A stretch of 64,000 nt of DNA from JAGPUQ01 sp963708735 (GCA_963708735.1 CAVPTW010000033.1:29560-93559); one strand, 5' to 3'; counted from the stretch's first letter, positions 46,931 to 57,862 are shown. Notes: a model not told the origin generated them from the letters alone. Made by a program: numbers and translations.

Positions 46931-47982
46931 TGCCGCTGGACGCCATCCCGATCGGACTGACAGGGGCCGCGTTCTGGATGCCGCTGATCTTCGTCTGCCT
47001 CATGGGCCTGGCCATCCTGCTGTACGTGATCCTCGATGGATACGACCTCGGCGTGGGCATCTGTCTGAGAACGGCGGCACCGGAACAGCGCGACCTGATG
47101 ATCGCCTCCATTGGCCCCTTCTGGGATGCCAATGAAACCTGGCTGGTCCTCGGCGTCGGATTACTGCTCGTCGCCTTCCCGCTGGCGCATGGCGTGATTC
47201 TGGGAGAACTGTATCTCCCCGTAGCCGTGATGTTGGCCGGATTGATCCTGCGCGGCGTGGCCTTCGATTTCAGGGCCAAGGTGAGGTCTGAACACAAGAC
47301 GCTGTGGGACAACGTCTTCTTTGCGGGATCATTGCTGGCTTCGCTGGCGCAGGGCACGATGCTGGGGCAACTCGTCACCGGTTTCGACAAGACGCCAATC
47401 GCCTGGGTCTTTTCGCTTGCCATCGGCGTGGGACTCGCCGCAGGCTATGTCCTGCTGGGTGCCTGCTGGCTGATCCTGAAGACTGACGGTGCACTCCAGG
47501 AAAGCGCGGTGCGGTGGGCGCGACGCGCAGCCTGGGGCACAGGGGCCGGCATTGCGGCAGTTTCCCTGGCGACGCCGATGGTGAGTCCGTCCATCTTCGC
47601 GAAATGGTTCACGCTGCCGCAGTTCTTCGCGTTGCTGCCGATCCCCCTGATGTCGCTGGCGATGTTCGTGCTGCTGCAGATTTTTCTCACGCGCCTGTCG
47701 GCAGATGCGGCTCGATCCAACACCCGCGGCCTGCGCCGTTGGGCCTGGGCGCCTTTTGCGTGCAGCGTCGGGCTCTTCATGCTCGCTTTTATGGGCTTGG
47801 CGTATAGCCTCTTTCCCTATCTGGTGTCGGATCAGATCACGATCTGGTCGGCAGCGGCAGCGCCGGAGTCTCTGGTGTTCATGCTCTACGGAGTCGTCCT
47901 GGTGTTGCCCGCCATCCTGGGTTACACGGCCTATGTCTATCGCGTGTTCTGGGGCAAAGCGTCGGCGCTGCACTACGGCTGA
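46927..47982 (+). CDS. cydB: Cytochrome bd-type quinol oxidase subunit II (CydB/CioB)
   Basis: This 351-residue membrane subunit has eight or nine hydrophobic helices. ILYVILDGYDLGVGIC and IGPFWDANETWLVLGVGLLL are the conserved N-terminal segments of subunit II. It overlaps cydA by 4 bases (ATGA). No small CydX-like gene is visible after it. The next feature is a MITE 43 bases downstream of the stop codon. Confidence 0.92.
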   Translation: MMPLDAIPIGLTGAAFWMPLIFVCLMGLAILLYVILDGYDLGVGICLRTAAPEQRDLMIASIGPFWDANETWLVLGVGLLLVAFPLAHGVILGELYLPVAVMLAGLILRGVAFDFRAKVRSEHKTLWDNVFFAGSLLASLAQGTMLGQLVTGFDKTPIAWVFSLAIGVGLAAGYVLLGACWLILKTDGALQESAVRWARRAAWGTGAGIAAVSLATPMVSPSIFAKWFTLPQFFALLPIPLMSLAMFVLLQIFLTRLSADAARSNTRGLRRWAWAPFACSVGLFMLAFMGLAYSLFPYLVSDQITIWSAAAAPESLVFMLYGVVLVLPAILGYTAYVYRVFWGKASALHYG

Positions 47983-48028
47983 AACCTGACCGTCGACAAA
48001 TATGGATGGAAACTGGAAATCGATATAG

Positions 48029-48169
48029 CAGCTTGTTGAAAAACTGCTGCGGCAGCCATCTGCTTCGTTGCGCGGTGCTCGCTCCCTCGCCTATCTATTT
48101 GATATGTCTCGGTCGCTGCGCGCCGTGCGCCTCGCAGCTGGCCCCCTCGCGACGTTTTTCAACAAGCTG
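48029..48169 (+). repeat. 141-bp MITE, copy 1
   Basis: The element starts with CAGCTTGTTGAAAAAC and ends with its exact reverse complement, 16-bp perfect terminal inverted repeats. It is flanked by the direct repeat ATAG at 48025-48028 and 48170-48173, which looks like a 4-bp target duplication. Copy 2 (62666-62806) has the same length and lies in the opposite orientation. It contains no gene, so it must have been moved by a transposase encoded elsewhere. Confidence 0.85.
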
Positions 48170-48423
48170 ATAGAGAACGCGACCAATAGCGACAAAGCGA
48201 TCACGGCGCGCAGGGCGACCAGCGTCGTCGAACGTGAACCACACCGTGGACAATGCAGCACGCGCATCGTCACATGGTCAACCGCTCTCGGAGTCGCTGG
48301 CGATGCCCAAGCGCAGAATTGCGGACGTGGCCAGGGCATGCGCGGCCTTGATCAGCAAGAGATTGCACTGCAGCGCGCAGATATCGACTGGAGAAGTGAA
48401 CCAAGCACCGAACCAAGAGAAAT

Positions 48424-48451
48424 CCCCACACACCCTGATCGGTGCGTGGGG
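48424..48451 (-). terminator. Hairpin after katG
   Basis: CCCCACACACC and GGTGCGTGGGG pair as an 11-bp stem with one mismatch around CTGATC. It lies 10 bases past the katG stop codon on the minus strand. The 250 bases between this and the MITE show no gene. Confidence 0.5.
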
Positions 48452-48460
48452 GCGCAATCT

Positions 48461-50652
<2,192 letters not shown>

Positions 50653-50768
50653 AGATCCTCCGTTCGCTTGGGTGTTGCCTTGCGGCTCGGCCATTGGACG
50701 TCTTGCGGCATCATGTACCAAATTGAATTTATAGAACGCAGTCTTTCATATTCTCTATTGCCCGACAT
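50653..50768. promoter_or_regulatory. katG-oxyR divergent promoter region
   Basis: This 116-base region between the two start codons becomes AT-rich near oxyR (AATTGAATTTATAGAACGC, then CATATTCTCTATTGC). ATAG at 50731 and CTAT at 50755 with 7-base-type spacing loosely recall an OxyR site, but the match is incomplete. Confidence 0.35.
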
Positions 50769-51505
50769 ATGACCCTCCAGGAGCTGCGCTACTTCGTCGC
50801 CATCGCCGTCGCCGACACGGGCCACTTCGCCAGGGCCACGGAGCGCTGCCATGTCAGCCAGCCTACGCTCTCCACGCAGCTGAAGAAACTCGAAGACTAC
50901 CTTGGGGTGGCGCTGTTCGATCACAGCCTGCCTCGGGTAGCGCCCACGCCCGCAGGCCGCGAAATCCTGCGCGCGGCACGCGCCATTGTTGAGGAAGCCG
51001 AGCGCATCCGTGTGCTCGCGCGTGCGCAGGACAAGGAGGGACTCGAGTCTTTGCGATTGGGAGCCAGGGACACCCGCTTGCCGCAAGGCGCACCGTTGAT
51101 CCGAAGGCACTGACTGCGGCGGGCGTGCTGCTGCTTGAAGAGGGGCATTGCCTGCGCAAACAGGCGCTCGAGATCTGCGGCGCAGCCGGCGCGGCGTCCG
51201 AGGAACTGATGGCAACGAGCCTGGAGACGCTCGCGCACATGGTGGCGGGTGGCATCGGTTGCACGCTGCTTCCCGCCCTCGCCGCGGGGCCGTGCGGTGT
51301 GCGCGGCGCAGCCGGGCTCGAGATCCGCCGCTTCAAGCGCCCAGTCCCGCACCGGACGATCGGTCTGGTCTGGCGGCGGCGCTACCCGCACGGCGACACG
51401 CTGCACGAAATGGCGCGCTGCCTGCGGCAGGGGCTGCCGGCAGACGTTTCGGCTGCACGATCCGCATCGACCATTTCGCGCCGTCCGCCCCGCTCACCTT
51501 CGTGA
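50769..51505 (+). pseudogene. oxyR: OxyR-type LysR regulator, internally deleted and frameshifted
   Basis: The first 100 codons encode an intact OxyR DNA-binding domain (TLQELRYFVAIAVADTGHF, HVSQPTLSTQLKKLEDYLGV). Near 51065 the frame jumps to the late effector domain: HPLAARRTVDPKAL, then LLLEEGHCLRKQALEIC, which contains both peroxide-sensing cysteines. About 100 residues of the effector domain are missing at the junction and the two parts are in different frames. The protein cannot fold as a normal regulator. It is divergent from katG, the normal OxyR target arrangement. Confidence 0.8.
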
Positions 51506-51714
51506 CCGAGGTCGCCGACCCGCCCGCTTCCGCTTGGCCCAGACAGTCGCGCCACCTCGCGTGGCCGCCTCGCCATTTCCGGACGGCTTGACAGATACCC
51601 AAAGATCGACGGTTAGACTCAAGAAGCTGCATCGGCTCGCCGCGGCAGGGACGCGGTTTGCCGGGCGGTCAGGAAGGGGCCTGATGGCTCAGCCAACCTC
51701 AGCTTGTGCAGCGG

Positions 51715-51880
51715 CCTGCCGGCGGTGTCGGAGGCGCAGCGTCTCAAGCATGTGTTCACTATCGATATCGAGATCTGCCGCGAATGCGGCGGCGCCGTCA
51801 AGGTGATCGCCTACATCGAAGGCCCAGTGATGATCCGGAAGATACGCAATCACCTGAAGGAAAACGGGGGGTTATACTTC
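51715..51880 (+). mobile_element. IS91-like 3' end, copy D (tail deleted)
   Basis: This copy starts at CCGGCGGTGTCGGAGGCGCAG, then the transposase tail (KHVFTIDIEICRECGGAVKV), and goes from CACCTGAAGGAAAAC straight to GGGGGTTATACTTC. The roughly 280-base non-coding tail of the other copies is missing, but the terminus is kept. The left junction is the same as an internal junction in copy E. It separates the broken oxyR from the cytochrome c peroxidase gene. Confidence 0.7.
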
Positions 51881-52014
51881 CTGCACTGGAATATCTCTGT
51901 TCAGCTACAGGACGGAGGCTTGCTTTTTTATGGTTTGGGCGTCAGCCTCCATTGAAAGCAGAAGGCTGGCCTCTAATTGATTTGAGCCTCGGGAATTAGC
52001 GAGAGGATCTTGAT

Positions 52015-53055
52015 ATGAAAGAGCGCAGGATGGGGTCCGGAATCCGCCGGCTTGGCTTGTTGCTATTGGGCATCGCCGCGGGGGCGCAGGCTTTCGAGCC
52101 GTTGCCGGAAAAACCCGTTGCACCGGCCACGAACCCAACCACACCGGCCAAGGTGGCCCTGGGCAAGGCGCTGTATTTCGATCCGCGCCTGAGTGTGGAT
52201 GGCTCGGTGTCCTGCAACTCCTGCCACAACGTGATGGCGGGCGGCGAAGATGGCCGATCATTCTCCATGGGGGTGCATGGGCAATTGGGCGGCCGGTCAT
52301 CGCCCACGGTTTGGAATGCTGCTTTCCTGTCGGTGCAGTTCTGGGATGGACGCGCGTCCAGCCTGGAGGAGCAGGCCAAAGGACCGATGATCAACCCCGT
52401 TGAAATGGGTGACCCCGATCACGCAGCGGTGGTCAAGCGCCTGCAAGGAATCGAGGGATACAAGCCCTTATTCAAGCAAGCCTTCAACGCGCCGGAGATC
52501 ACCATCGACCGGGTCGCGCAGGCCATTGCCGCCTACGAGCGGACCTTGATCACGCCCGACAGCCCCCTGGATCGCTACCTGAAAGGCGACAAGAAAGCGT
52601 TGAACGAGAGCCAGCTGCGCGGCATGCAGGCCTTCCAGGACGTCGGTTGCGTGGCCTGCCACAGCGGGGCGGCCTTCGCCGGCCCGACCTTGCCCGAAGG
52701 CCAGGGGTTTTACCAGAAGTTCCCGACCTTTCCCGGCAGTGCCTATGAGGCCAAATATCGTCTGACGGAAGATACGGGCCGCTTTCAGGTGACGCAGCAG
52801 GAAGCCGATCGCCACATGTTTCGGGTACCGACGCTGCGCAATGTCGCCTTGACCGCGCCCTATTTCCACAACGGCTCGGTAACGACTCTCGAGGAGGCGG
52901 TGCGCGTCATGGCGAAAGTCCAGCTGAACAAGGATCTGGATGACGGGCAGGTGCGCGATCTGACCGCCTTCCTCGGCGCCCTGACTGGAACCTTTCCCCG
53001 CCAGGAAATGCCGCAGCTGCCGCCGACGCCGGGCCGAACCGCATTTGCGCCGTGA
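52015..53055 (+). CDS. Di-heme cytochrome c peroxidase (MauG/CcpA family)
   Basis: This 346-residue periplasmic protein has a signal peptide (LGLLLLGIAAGAQA), a first heme site CNSCH at residues 67-71, and a second heme site CVACH in the C-terminal half. LGKALYFDPRLSVDGS and FRVPTLRNVALTAPYFHNG are family landmarks. It reduces hydrogen peroxide to water using cytochrome c. GAGAGG precedes the ATG. With katG and oxyR broken nearby, this may be an important intact peroxide-removal gene in the region. Confidence 0.9.
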   Translation: MKERRMGSGIRRLGLLLLGIAAGAQAFEPLPEKPVAPATNPTTPAKVALGKALYFDPRLSVDGSVSCNSCHNVMAGGEDGRSFSMGVHGQLGGRSSPTVWNAAFLSVQFWDGRASSLEEQAKGPMINPVEMGDPDHAAVVKRLQGIEGYKPLFKQAFNAPEITIDRVAQAIAAYERTLITPDSPLDRYLKGDKKALNESQLRGMQAFQDVGCVACHSGAAFAGPTLPEGQGFYQKFPTFPGSAYEAKYRLTEDTGRFQVTQQEADRHMFRVPTLRNVALTAPYFHNGSVTTLEEAVRVMAKVQLNKDLDDGQVRDLTAFLGALTGTFPRQEMPQLPPTPGRTAFAP

Positions 53056-53227
53056 AGTGCCCTGGATTCCGCTTGGGTGCCATCAGGTCAGCGCGGCCTC
53101 CAGGGCATCGTGGGTCTGAAAGCGAGCGTACCGCTCGGCTGGCATGGCTTGCGTCGGCCCACGCGAGGTTTTATTGCGGTAGGTGATACCGAACGAGCGG
53201 GCAGCAGAGCGGCGCACCGGGTGTTGC

Positions 53228-53675
53228 CTATGTTTTGGGACGCTGATCCGGCAGATCGACCGGCGTTCCGGCAATCAGTTTGCGTCCCGTGAACATGGCC
53301 GAAACAAGGCTCCCCCCTTCGCGCAGCTCGGTCACCACGACCGCCGCGATGTGCAGGATCGCCGTCAGAATCAGCAGGTAAAAGCCGTATAGATGCACAG
53401 TGGCGAACGGCGCGCGCATGGCGCGCATGCTGTCAAACGCAGCCTTGTCATAAAGCTCCGGTGCATAGGGCACCAGTGTCGAGGGATCGACCCCAGGTGC
53501 TGCGATCAATCGTGTTACCCAGGGTCCGAGGGGCGGATAGTAGATGTTGTCCGTACCCGCCAGCACCAGCCGGTGACCGCCTGGGTCGTCATCAGGACGA
53601 ACAGTGTGGCCACGCCGATCCGTCCCAAGGGATTGTGACCCAGATTCTGCTCGGGACTGCCCGCCACGAATAGGG
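53228..53675 (-). pseudogene. Cytochrome b561-type protein, N-terminally truncated and frameshifted
   Basis: The remaining part encodes NPLGRIGVATLFVLMTTQAVTG, then after a one-base frameshift LAGTDNIYYPPLGPWVTRLI and the C-terminal HLYGFYLLILTAILHIAAVVV plus AMFTGRKL. These are the middle and end of a b-type cytochrome (cytb561/Ni-hydrogenase family) with a heme-ligand histidine in LHIAAV. The N-terminus is cut off by IS91-like copy E. The 172 bases between the peroxidase gene and this one hold nothing I recognise. Confidence 0.65.
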
Positions 53676-53689
53676 GTCCATTATTTCTC

Positions 53690-54550
53690 TGCCCATTTGG
53701 GGGGACGGGGCAGGGAACTGCCGGGCTATGTGCAACGCGAGTTCGACGACTACCTCAAATGCGGCCGTCTCGAACACGGCTTCCTGCGTTTGCGCTGCGA
53801 GTGGTGTGACGCCAAGCACCTGGTCGCATTCAGGTGTAAACGCCGCGGCTTCTGCCCCAGTTGCGGAGAACAGCTACTTGGCCGGAGATGCGGTGGACGA
53901 CGCCCTGATGCGTCAACTGCTGGAGCATTCCATCGGCTACCGGATCGCTGTGGGGCCCCGTTCACCCTGCAAACCCTGTCCGCTTGCGATCCGGAGGATC
54001 AATTCGGCAACACTGTGGGCGAGGTGGCTGGGTTCTCGCTACATGCCGAGGTGGCTGCGCGCGCGGATGAACGCAAGAAACTCGAACGGCCGTGTCGGTA
54101 TATCTCAAGACCGGCGGTGTCGGAGGCGCAGTGTCTCAAGCGCGTGTTCCCTATCGATATCGAGATCTGCCGCGAATGCGGCGGCGCCGTCCAGGTGATC
54201 GCCTACATCGAAGACCCAGTGGTGATCCGGAAGATACGCGATCATCTGAAGGAAAAGAGTGAATACAGGATGCGTTTCGGTTTCCCGAGCGCCGCGGCCC
54301 GCCACCCGCCACAAATGCGCTTAATCGACGAAGGAAAATCCGTTCGTGAATCACAAGAAAGTGTGACACCCGGCAAGGGTCGCGCCCGGCCGCCGGTGCA
54401 GATGGTGCAGGTCACAGGGCCGAAGTCCAGTCCATGTCTCGGGTTGAGCCGCCGCACCAGCCGAGATTGACTACCACCGGCCGCGAGATAGCCGGGTTGG
54501 TTCGGGGTGGTCGGAATAGTTTCTCAGGAAAACGAGAGGTCATGCTTCCT
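53690..54550 (+). mobile_element. IS91-like element, copy E (most complete, internally deleted)
   Basis: This copy keeps the transposase N-terminus (ELPGYVQREFDDYLKCGRL, then CEWCDAKHLVAF and RRGFCPSCG zinc-binding cysteines), a central piece (GFSLHAEVAARADERKKLE), then RPAVSE joined to the C-terminal tail (CLKRVFPIDIEICRECGG) and the full non-coding tail ending GAGAGGTCATGCTTC. At least two internal deletions remove the catalytic core. It identifies the other four fragments as parts of the same IS91-family element. Confidence 0.75.
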
Positions 54551-54590
54551 ACACTTGCGGAAGCGTCGTTTTTGCGGTAGTGGGACTGCG

Positions 54591-54614
54591 GCAGGGCGGC
54601 GGCTGCCACCCTGC
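54591..54614 (-). terminator. Hairpin after the PRC-barrel gene
   Basis: GCAGGG-C-GGC and GCC-A-CCCTGC form a stem with one internal mismatch, 11 bases beyond the PRC-barrel stop codon on the minus strand. A TTTTT run lies further on the plus strand side, not next to the stem. Confidence 0.35.
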
Positions 54615-54625
54615 CCGCGCGACAC

Positions 54626-55045
54626 TCACTGAGCGATACCGTAGTAGGCGTGAATCTCTTTCTGCCAAGTCTGATCGGCCATGTCCGGCCAGTGACTCTT
54701 GTCGAACCCGGGCGCGTCCTTGAGGCGAGATTTGTCGACATTCAACGTAAAGCGCTTGTGTTTGGTGTCGAGCGTCAGCGCGCTCCAGGGCACGGCAAAC
54801 AGCTTTTCGCCCAGGCTGAAGAAGGGCTCGAAGGACAGCACCGCGTAACTCACGCGACCGCTGCGCATATCGAGCATTATTTCCTTGATATCACCGAGGT
54901 CCTCGCCTTTCAGGTTGTACACGTCGTTGCCAACCAAAGTGTCCGCACCCATCAGCTCGGGGCCCGGGCCTTTGCGGATTTCGGGGCCGGCGCCGTTACC
55001 GGTGGCGCGATACATGCCGAACGTATCGTTTTCTTCGTAGTTCAT
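54626..55045 (-). CDS. PRC-barrel domain protein
   Basis: This 139-residue soluble protein has a PRC-barrel fold: LMGADTLVGNDVYNLKGED, LGDIKEIMLDMRSGRV and SYAVLSFEPFFSLGEKLFA are the typical strands. PRC-barrel proteins bind RNA, proteins or membranes; stress-induced stand-alone members are common beside CsbD genes, as here. GGAGACG precedes the ATG at 55045. The C-terminal DKSHWPDMADQTWQ motif recurs in this group. Confidence 0.8.
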   Translation of the reverse strand: MNYEENDTFGMYRATGNGAGPEIRKGPGPELMGADTLVGNDVYNLKGEDLGDIKEIMLDMRSGRVSYAVLSFEPFFSLGEKLFAVPWSALTLDTKHKRFTLNVDKSRLKDAPGFDKSHWPDMADQTWQKEIHAYYGIAQ

Positions 55046-55146
55046 CGTCGTCTCCACTTATCGCAATTGCACTGTTGATCCATGGGTGGGGTACCGGCAA
55101 CGGGCGGCGGGCACTCCACAAGTCGGCGCACGGATCCGGGAACAAA

Positions 55147-55323
55147 TTACTTCTCGTTCTTGATGTCCTCCTTCAGATCGCCGTAACCCTGCTGGATCTT
55201 GCCGACCTTCTGCTGAATCTTGCCTTTGGTAGCCATCGCCTTGTCGTCCAAAACCTTGCCAGCGGTTTCCTTGATAGCACCTTTCACCTGTTTTATCTGA
55301 CCTTTAACCTGATCTTTGTTCAT
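55147..55323 (-). CDS. CsbD family stress protein
   Basis: This 58-residue helical protein begins MNKDQVKGQIKQVKGAIKE and ends GDLKEDIKNEK, the hallmark repeats of CsbD-like proteins. It is hydrophilic and Lys-rich with no cysteine. CsbD proteins accumulate under general stress; their molecular role is not settled. It is upstream of the PRC-barrel gene on the same strand. The 180 bases up to the AI-2E gene show no further gene. Confidence 0.88.
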   Translation of the reverse strand: MNKDQVKGQIKQVKGAIKETAGKVLDDKAMATKGKIQQKVGKIQQGYGDLKEDIKNEK

Positions 55324-55503
55324 GGGGAACTCCGCGTTGAGGTGGGTGAACTGAGCCCGCGCGGCACTCGATGTGCGGCGCTATGCCGAACCCAGAATGA
55401 CCTCTGTGCCCGTTGACGTCTGTACGCAACCGCGCATAGGCATTGCGCCCGGCAGATCGTCGGCCGCAGCCGCGCCCGCCGCTGGCGCAACTGCTGCCTG
55501 CCC

Positions 55504-56643
55504 TCAAGCCCCCAGAAACTCGCCGAATGTTTGCAGCGGCTCGACGCGATCACAGAAGGTCTTGACCACCACGAGGATGGGCACTGCGACCAGCGCACCG
55601 AGCAGACCCCACATCCAGCCCCAGAACAGCACGGCCAGCACAATGACCACCGGGTTGAGGCGGAGGCGCCGCCCCAATACCAGCGGCGTGACGACATAGC
55701 CCTCGGTGGCGGTCAGCACGCAGAACACAGCGGGTACCAACAGACCGCGCCAGAACTCATCGAAAGTCAGCAGGCCGACGATGGTCAGTACGCTCACACT
55801 CGCCATGTCGCCCAGGTAGGGCACAAAGTTGAACAGTCCCACCATGACGCCCCACAGCGCCGGGTTGGGCACATCCAGCGCGTACAAGGCCAGCGCGACC
55901 ACACCGCCCAGACCCACGTTGATGACGGTGACCGTGATCAGGTAAGACGAAACTTCTGCTTCGATCTGCCGCGTGATCTCCACCGCGCGCTTCTTGTCCC
56001 TGAGCCGCGGGGTCACCGAGACCATCTTGCGCAGAAAAAAATCGCCGGACGCCAGCAGGAAGTACAGCAGCATCAGCGTGCTGATGGCGGTCAACGCGAA
56101 TTTATTGACCGCGACGAGCACGGTGGCGGTCCAGCTCGGTGCTTTCACGCTGACTTCCTGCACACGTTTGCCATTGCTGCCGCCGTTGGCCATTTCCTGC
56201 GCCAGTTGCTTGACCTGTTCAGTGGTGTCGGTGACCTCCTTGAACTGTCCGGTGATGCGCCGCAGCTTCACGCCGATCTGACCGATGCCGAGCGGGGCCT
56301 TGTCGAGCCACACGCCAGCGGGTTCGGCCAGGTTATAGGTCGCCGTGAAGAAAGCGGCCAGCAGCGCGGCCACCAGGAATCCAGCCCCCAGCGGCGCGGG
56401 AATTCGCAATCTCTGCAGGCCGCGCACGACCGGACTGAAGACCGCACTCAGAATCAACGCCAGGATGACCGGCAGCACCAGGTCGCGCGCGAAGTACAGC
56501 GCAGCGATGAACGCGAGCACAAAAATTCCGGTCAGTGCCCACGAGCCAGTGCGCCGATCCTCGACCGCGTGCTTGAGTTGGTGGAAGTCGGGTACGACGC
56601 TGATGGGATTAATGGGATCGGCGCGCGAGGTGCTATCACTCAT
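55504..56643 (-). CDS. AI-2E family transporter
   Basis: This 379-residue inner-membrane protein of the UPF0118 family has paired N-terminal helices (WALTGIFVLAFIAALYFA, LVLPVILALILSAVF), a central soluble helical loop (residues about 120-190), and a C-terminal cluster with FNFVPYLGDMASV and GWMWGLLGALVAVPILVVV. Members include autoinducer-2 exporters and sodium/proton antiporters, so the substrate remains open. Confidence 0.85.
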   Translation of the reverse strand: MSDSTSRADPINPISVVPDFHQLKHAVEDRRTGSWALTGIFVLAFIAALYFARDLVLPVILALILSAVFSPVVRGLQRLRIPAPLGAGFLVAALLAAFFTATYNLAEPAGVWLDKAPLGIGQIGVKLRRITGQFKEVTDTTEQVKQLAQEMANGGSNGKRVQEVSVKAPSWTATVLVAVNKFALTAISTLMLLYFLLASGDFFLRKMVSVTPRLRDKKRAVEITRQIEAEVSSYLITVTVINVGLGGVVALALYALDVPNPALWGVMVGLFNFVPYLGDMASVSVLTIVGLLTFDEFWRGLLVPAVFCVLTATEGYVVTPLVLGRRLRLNPVVIVLAVLFWGWMWGLLGALVAVPILVVVKTFCDRVEPLQTFGEFLGA

Positions 56644-56800
56644 GGCTGATATTCATTCCGTGACACCGATCTCAGGCAAATGGAATCGCGGGCAGGGTAG
56701 CCCCCAACGACGCACGGATCAGTGCGCAGCCGCACATTGAAATGTGGCCTGCGTGCGTTAGCAGACATTTTCGGCAGTTCGGCGCGCGCATACTCGTCGC

Positions 56801-57043
56801 ATGGTCAAACGCCTGGCCAGTCTGTTGTTCCTGATCGCGGTGACCGGATGCCAACCGTCTGACGCCCCCGCCGACCCGCAGATGCAAGCCCTGAGAGCCC
56901 GGCTTGCAGGCGCAGCGTGGCCCGGCGCTGGCGCCGAAGCCGCGGGGGACAGCCGGCATAGCGAACGTGGAACCTGCGCACGACCTCGCGACCGGGCGCT
57001 GAGCAGTGCCCATCGCCTCATGCCACCCCACTGGGGCCAATAG
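56801..57043 (+). CDS. Possible small lipoprotein
   Basis: This 80-residue frame starts MVKRLASLLFLIAVTGCQP, a convincing lipoprotein signal peptide with the lipobox VTGC. The mature part is short and loses protein-like character after about residue 45 (RHSERGTCARPRDR), so the gene may be frameshifted or truncated. No strong ribosome site is visible. It reads the same way as the collagen-like lipoprotein gene 122 bases downstream. Confidence 0.4.
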   Translation: MVKRLASLLFLIAVTGCQPSDAPADPQMQALRARLAGAAWPGAGAEAAGDSRHSERGTCARPRDRALSSAHRLMPPHWGQ

Positions 57044-57164
57044 CCAAAATCCAGCCGCGACAGCGGACACCGGCTTACGTGCTCTAGCGAACAGAGAACG
57101 TCTTTCCAGCCGCCGACAATGAATTCCGCGGCGAGGTCGCCGCGCCACTGCAACAGGAGCACAC

Positions 57165-57437
57165 ATGAAGTATTCAATGACCATCGCGATTTTGGTGACG
57201 GCGCTCGGGCTGAGCGCTTGTGAACGCGGCACCGACACCACGGTGGTGGTGCCGGCCACGGGGCCAGCAGGCCCGCAAGGTGAGCCTGGCAATAAAGGCA
57301 ACGAGGGCGCCACCGGGAACACCGGTGCGCAGGGCGAAACCGGGAACACCGGCGTGCAGGGCAAAACCGGACAGACTGGGGATACCGGAAAAGCCGGCGA
57401 CGGCGGTACCACTGTGGTAATACCCCCGGCAGAGTAA
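57165..57437 (+). CDS. Collagen-like repeat lipoprotein
   Basis: This 90-residue protein has a lipoprotein signal peptide (ILVTALGLSAC; lipobox LSAC) and then a run of Gly-x-y triplets from about residue 33 to 80 (GPAGPQGEPG, GNTGAQGETG and so on), ending in VVIPPAE. Such repeats form collagen-type triple helices. It should be anchored in the outer membrane and may form a short stalk. AGGAG precedes the ATG. Repeat number may vary between strains. Confidence 0.8.
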   Translation: MKYSMTIAILVTALGLSACERGTDTTVVVPATGPAGPQGEPGNKGNEGATGNTGAQGETGNTGVQGKTGQTGDTGKAGDGGTTVVIPPAE

Positions 57438-57506
57438 TCGCGTAATAAAGCGGGCAAGCGCAGGGTACTTACCACTGCACGATGCCGTTGCGGGCATTCG
57501 CGTCGC

Positions 57507-57580
57507 GAGGTATTTCTGGAACGGATGGCGGCGCTGATGCCATGGCAACGGCTGGCGGAGAAGATCGCACGCGATGACGC
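57507..57580 (+). mobile_element. IS5-like transposase N-terminal remnant
   Basis: A short open stretch encodes VFLERMAALMPWQRLAEKI, which resembles the beginning of IS5-family transposases (FL-x-x-M-x-x-x-x-PW). No start codon or downstream coding sequence is kept. It lies between the collagen-like gene and a RAYT 3' fragment; the rest of 57438-57862 shows no gene. Confidence 0.4.
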
Positions 57581-57650
57581 CATGGCAACGGTTGGCGGCC
57601 GTGCTGGTGAAGGAACCCGGGACATGGTCGTGGAGTAATAGCTACCAAGC

Positions 57651-57765
57651 GACGATCGGCGCGCACTTTGGCGTGCACTTCACCCCACGGTGGCGAAAGT
57701 GGTGCGGCAAGCGCAGGCGAAAATCTGACTGGTTAGTCTAAATTCCAGACCCCTGCCCTCGGGCT
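57651..57765 (+). mobile_element. RAYT 3'-end fragment, copy 3
   Basis: The sequence GATCGGCGCGCACTTTGGCG, the ACGGTGGCGAAAGTGGTGCG segment and the terminal GACTGGTTAGTCTAAATTCC match the 3' end of the RAYT element at 58.9-59.4 kb. An extra CC in the coding part breaks the frame. The 5' part is absent. Confidence 0.6.
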
Positions 57766-57862
57766 GCTTCGCATCGAAGCAGCAGACGCGCGCAGATCAC
57801 CCGATGTCACGGAAGGCCGGTGTCGGCCTCCCCCGCTGCCCGCGCGCGCCGACAAACAGCGC

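Noticed and set aside
51595..51630. TTGACA followed by TTAGAC as a sigma-70 promoter
   Set aside because: The -10 match is poor and the downstream sequence is an IS91-like fragment without a gene.
53083..53274. Minus-strand 63-codon frame after the peroxidase gene
   Set aside because: It has some protein-like character (SFGITYRNKTSRG) but overlaps the end of the b561 fragment in another frame, and I recognise no family, so it is not called.
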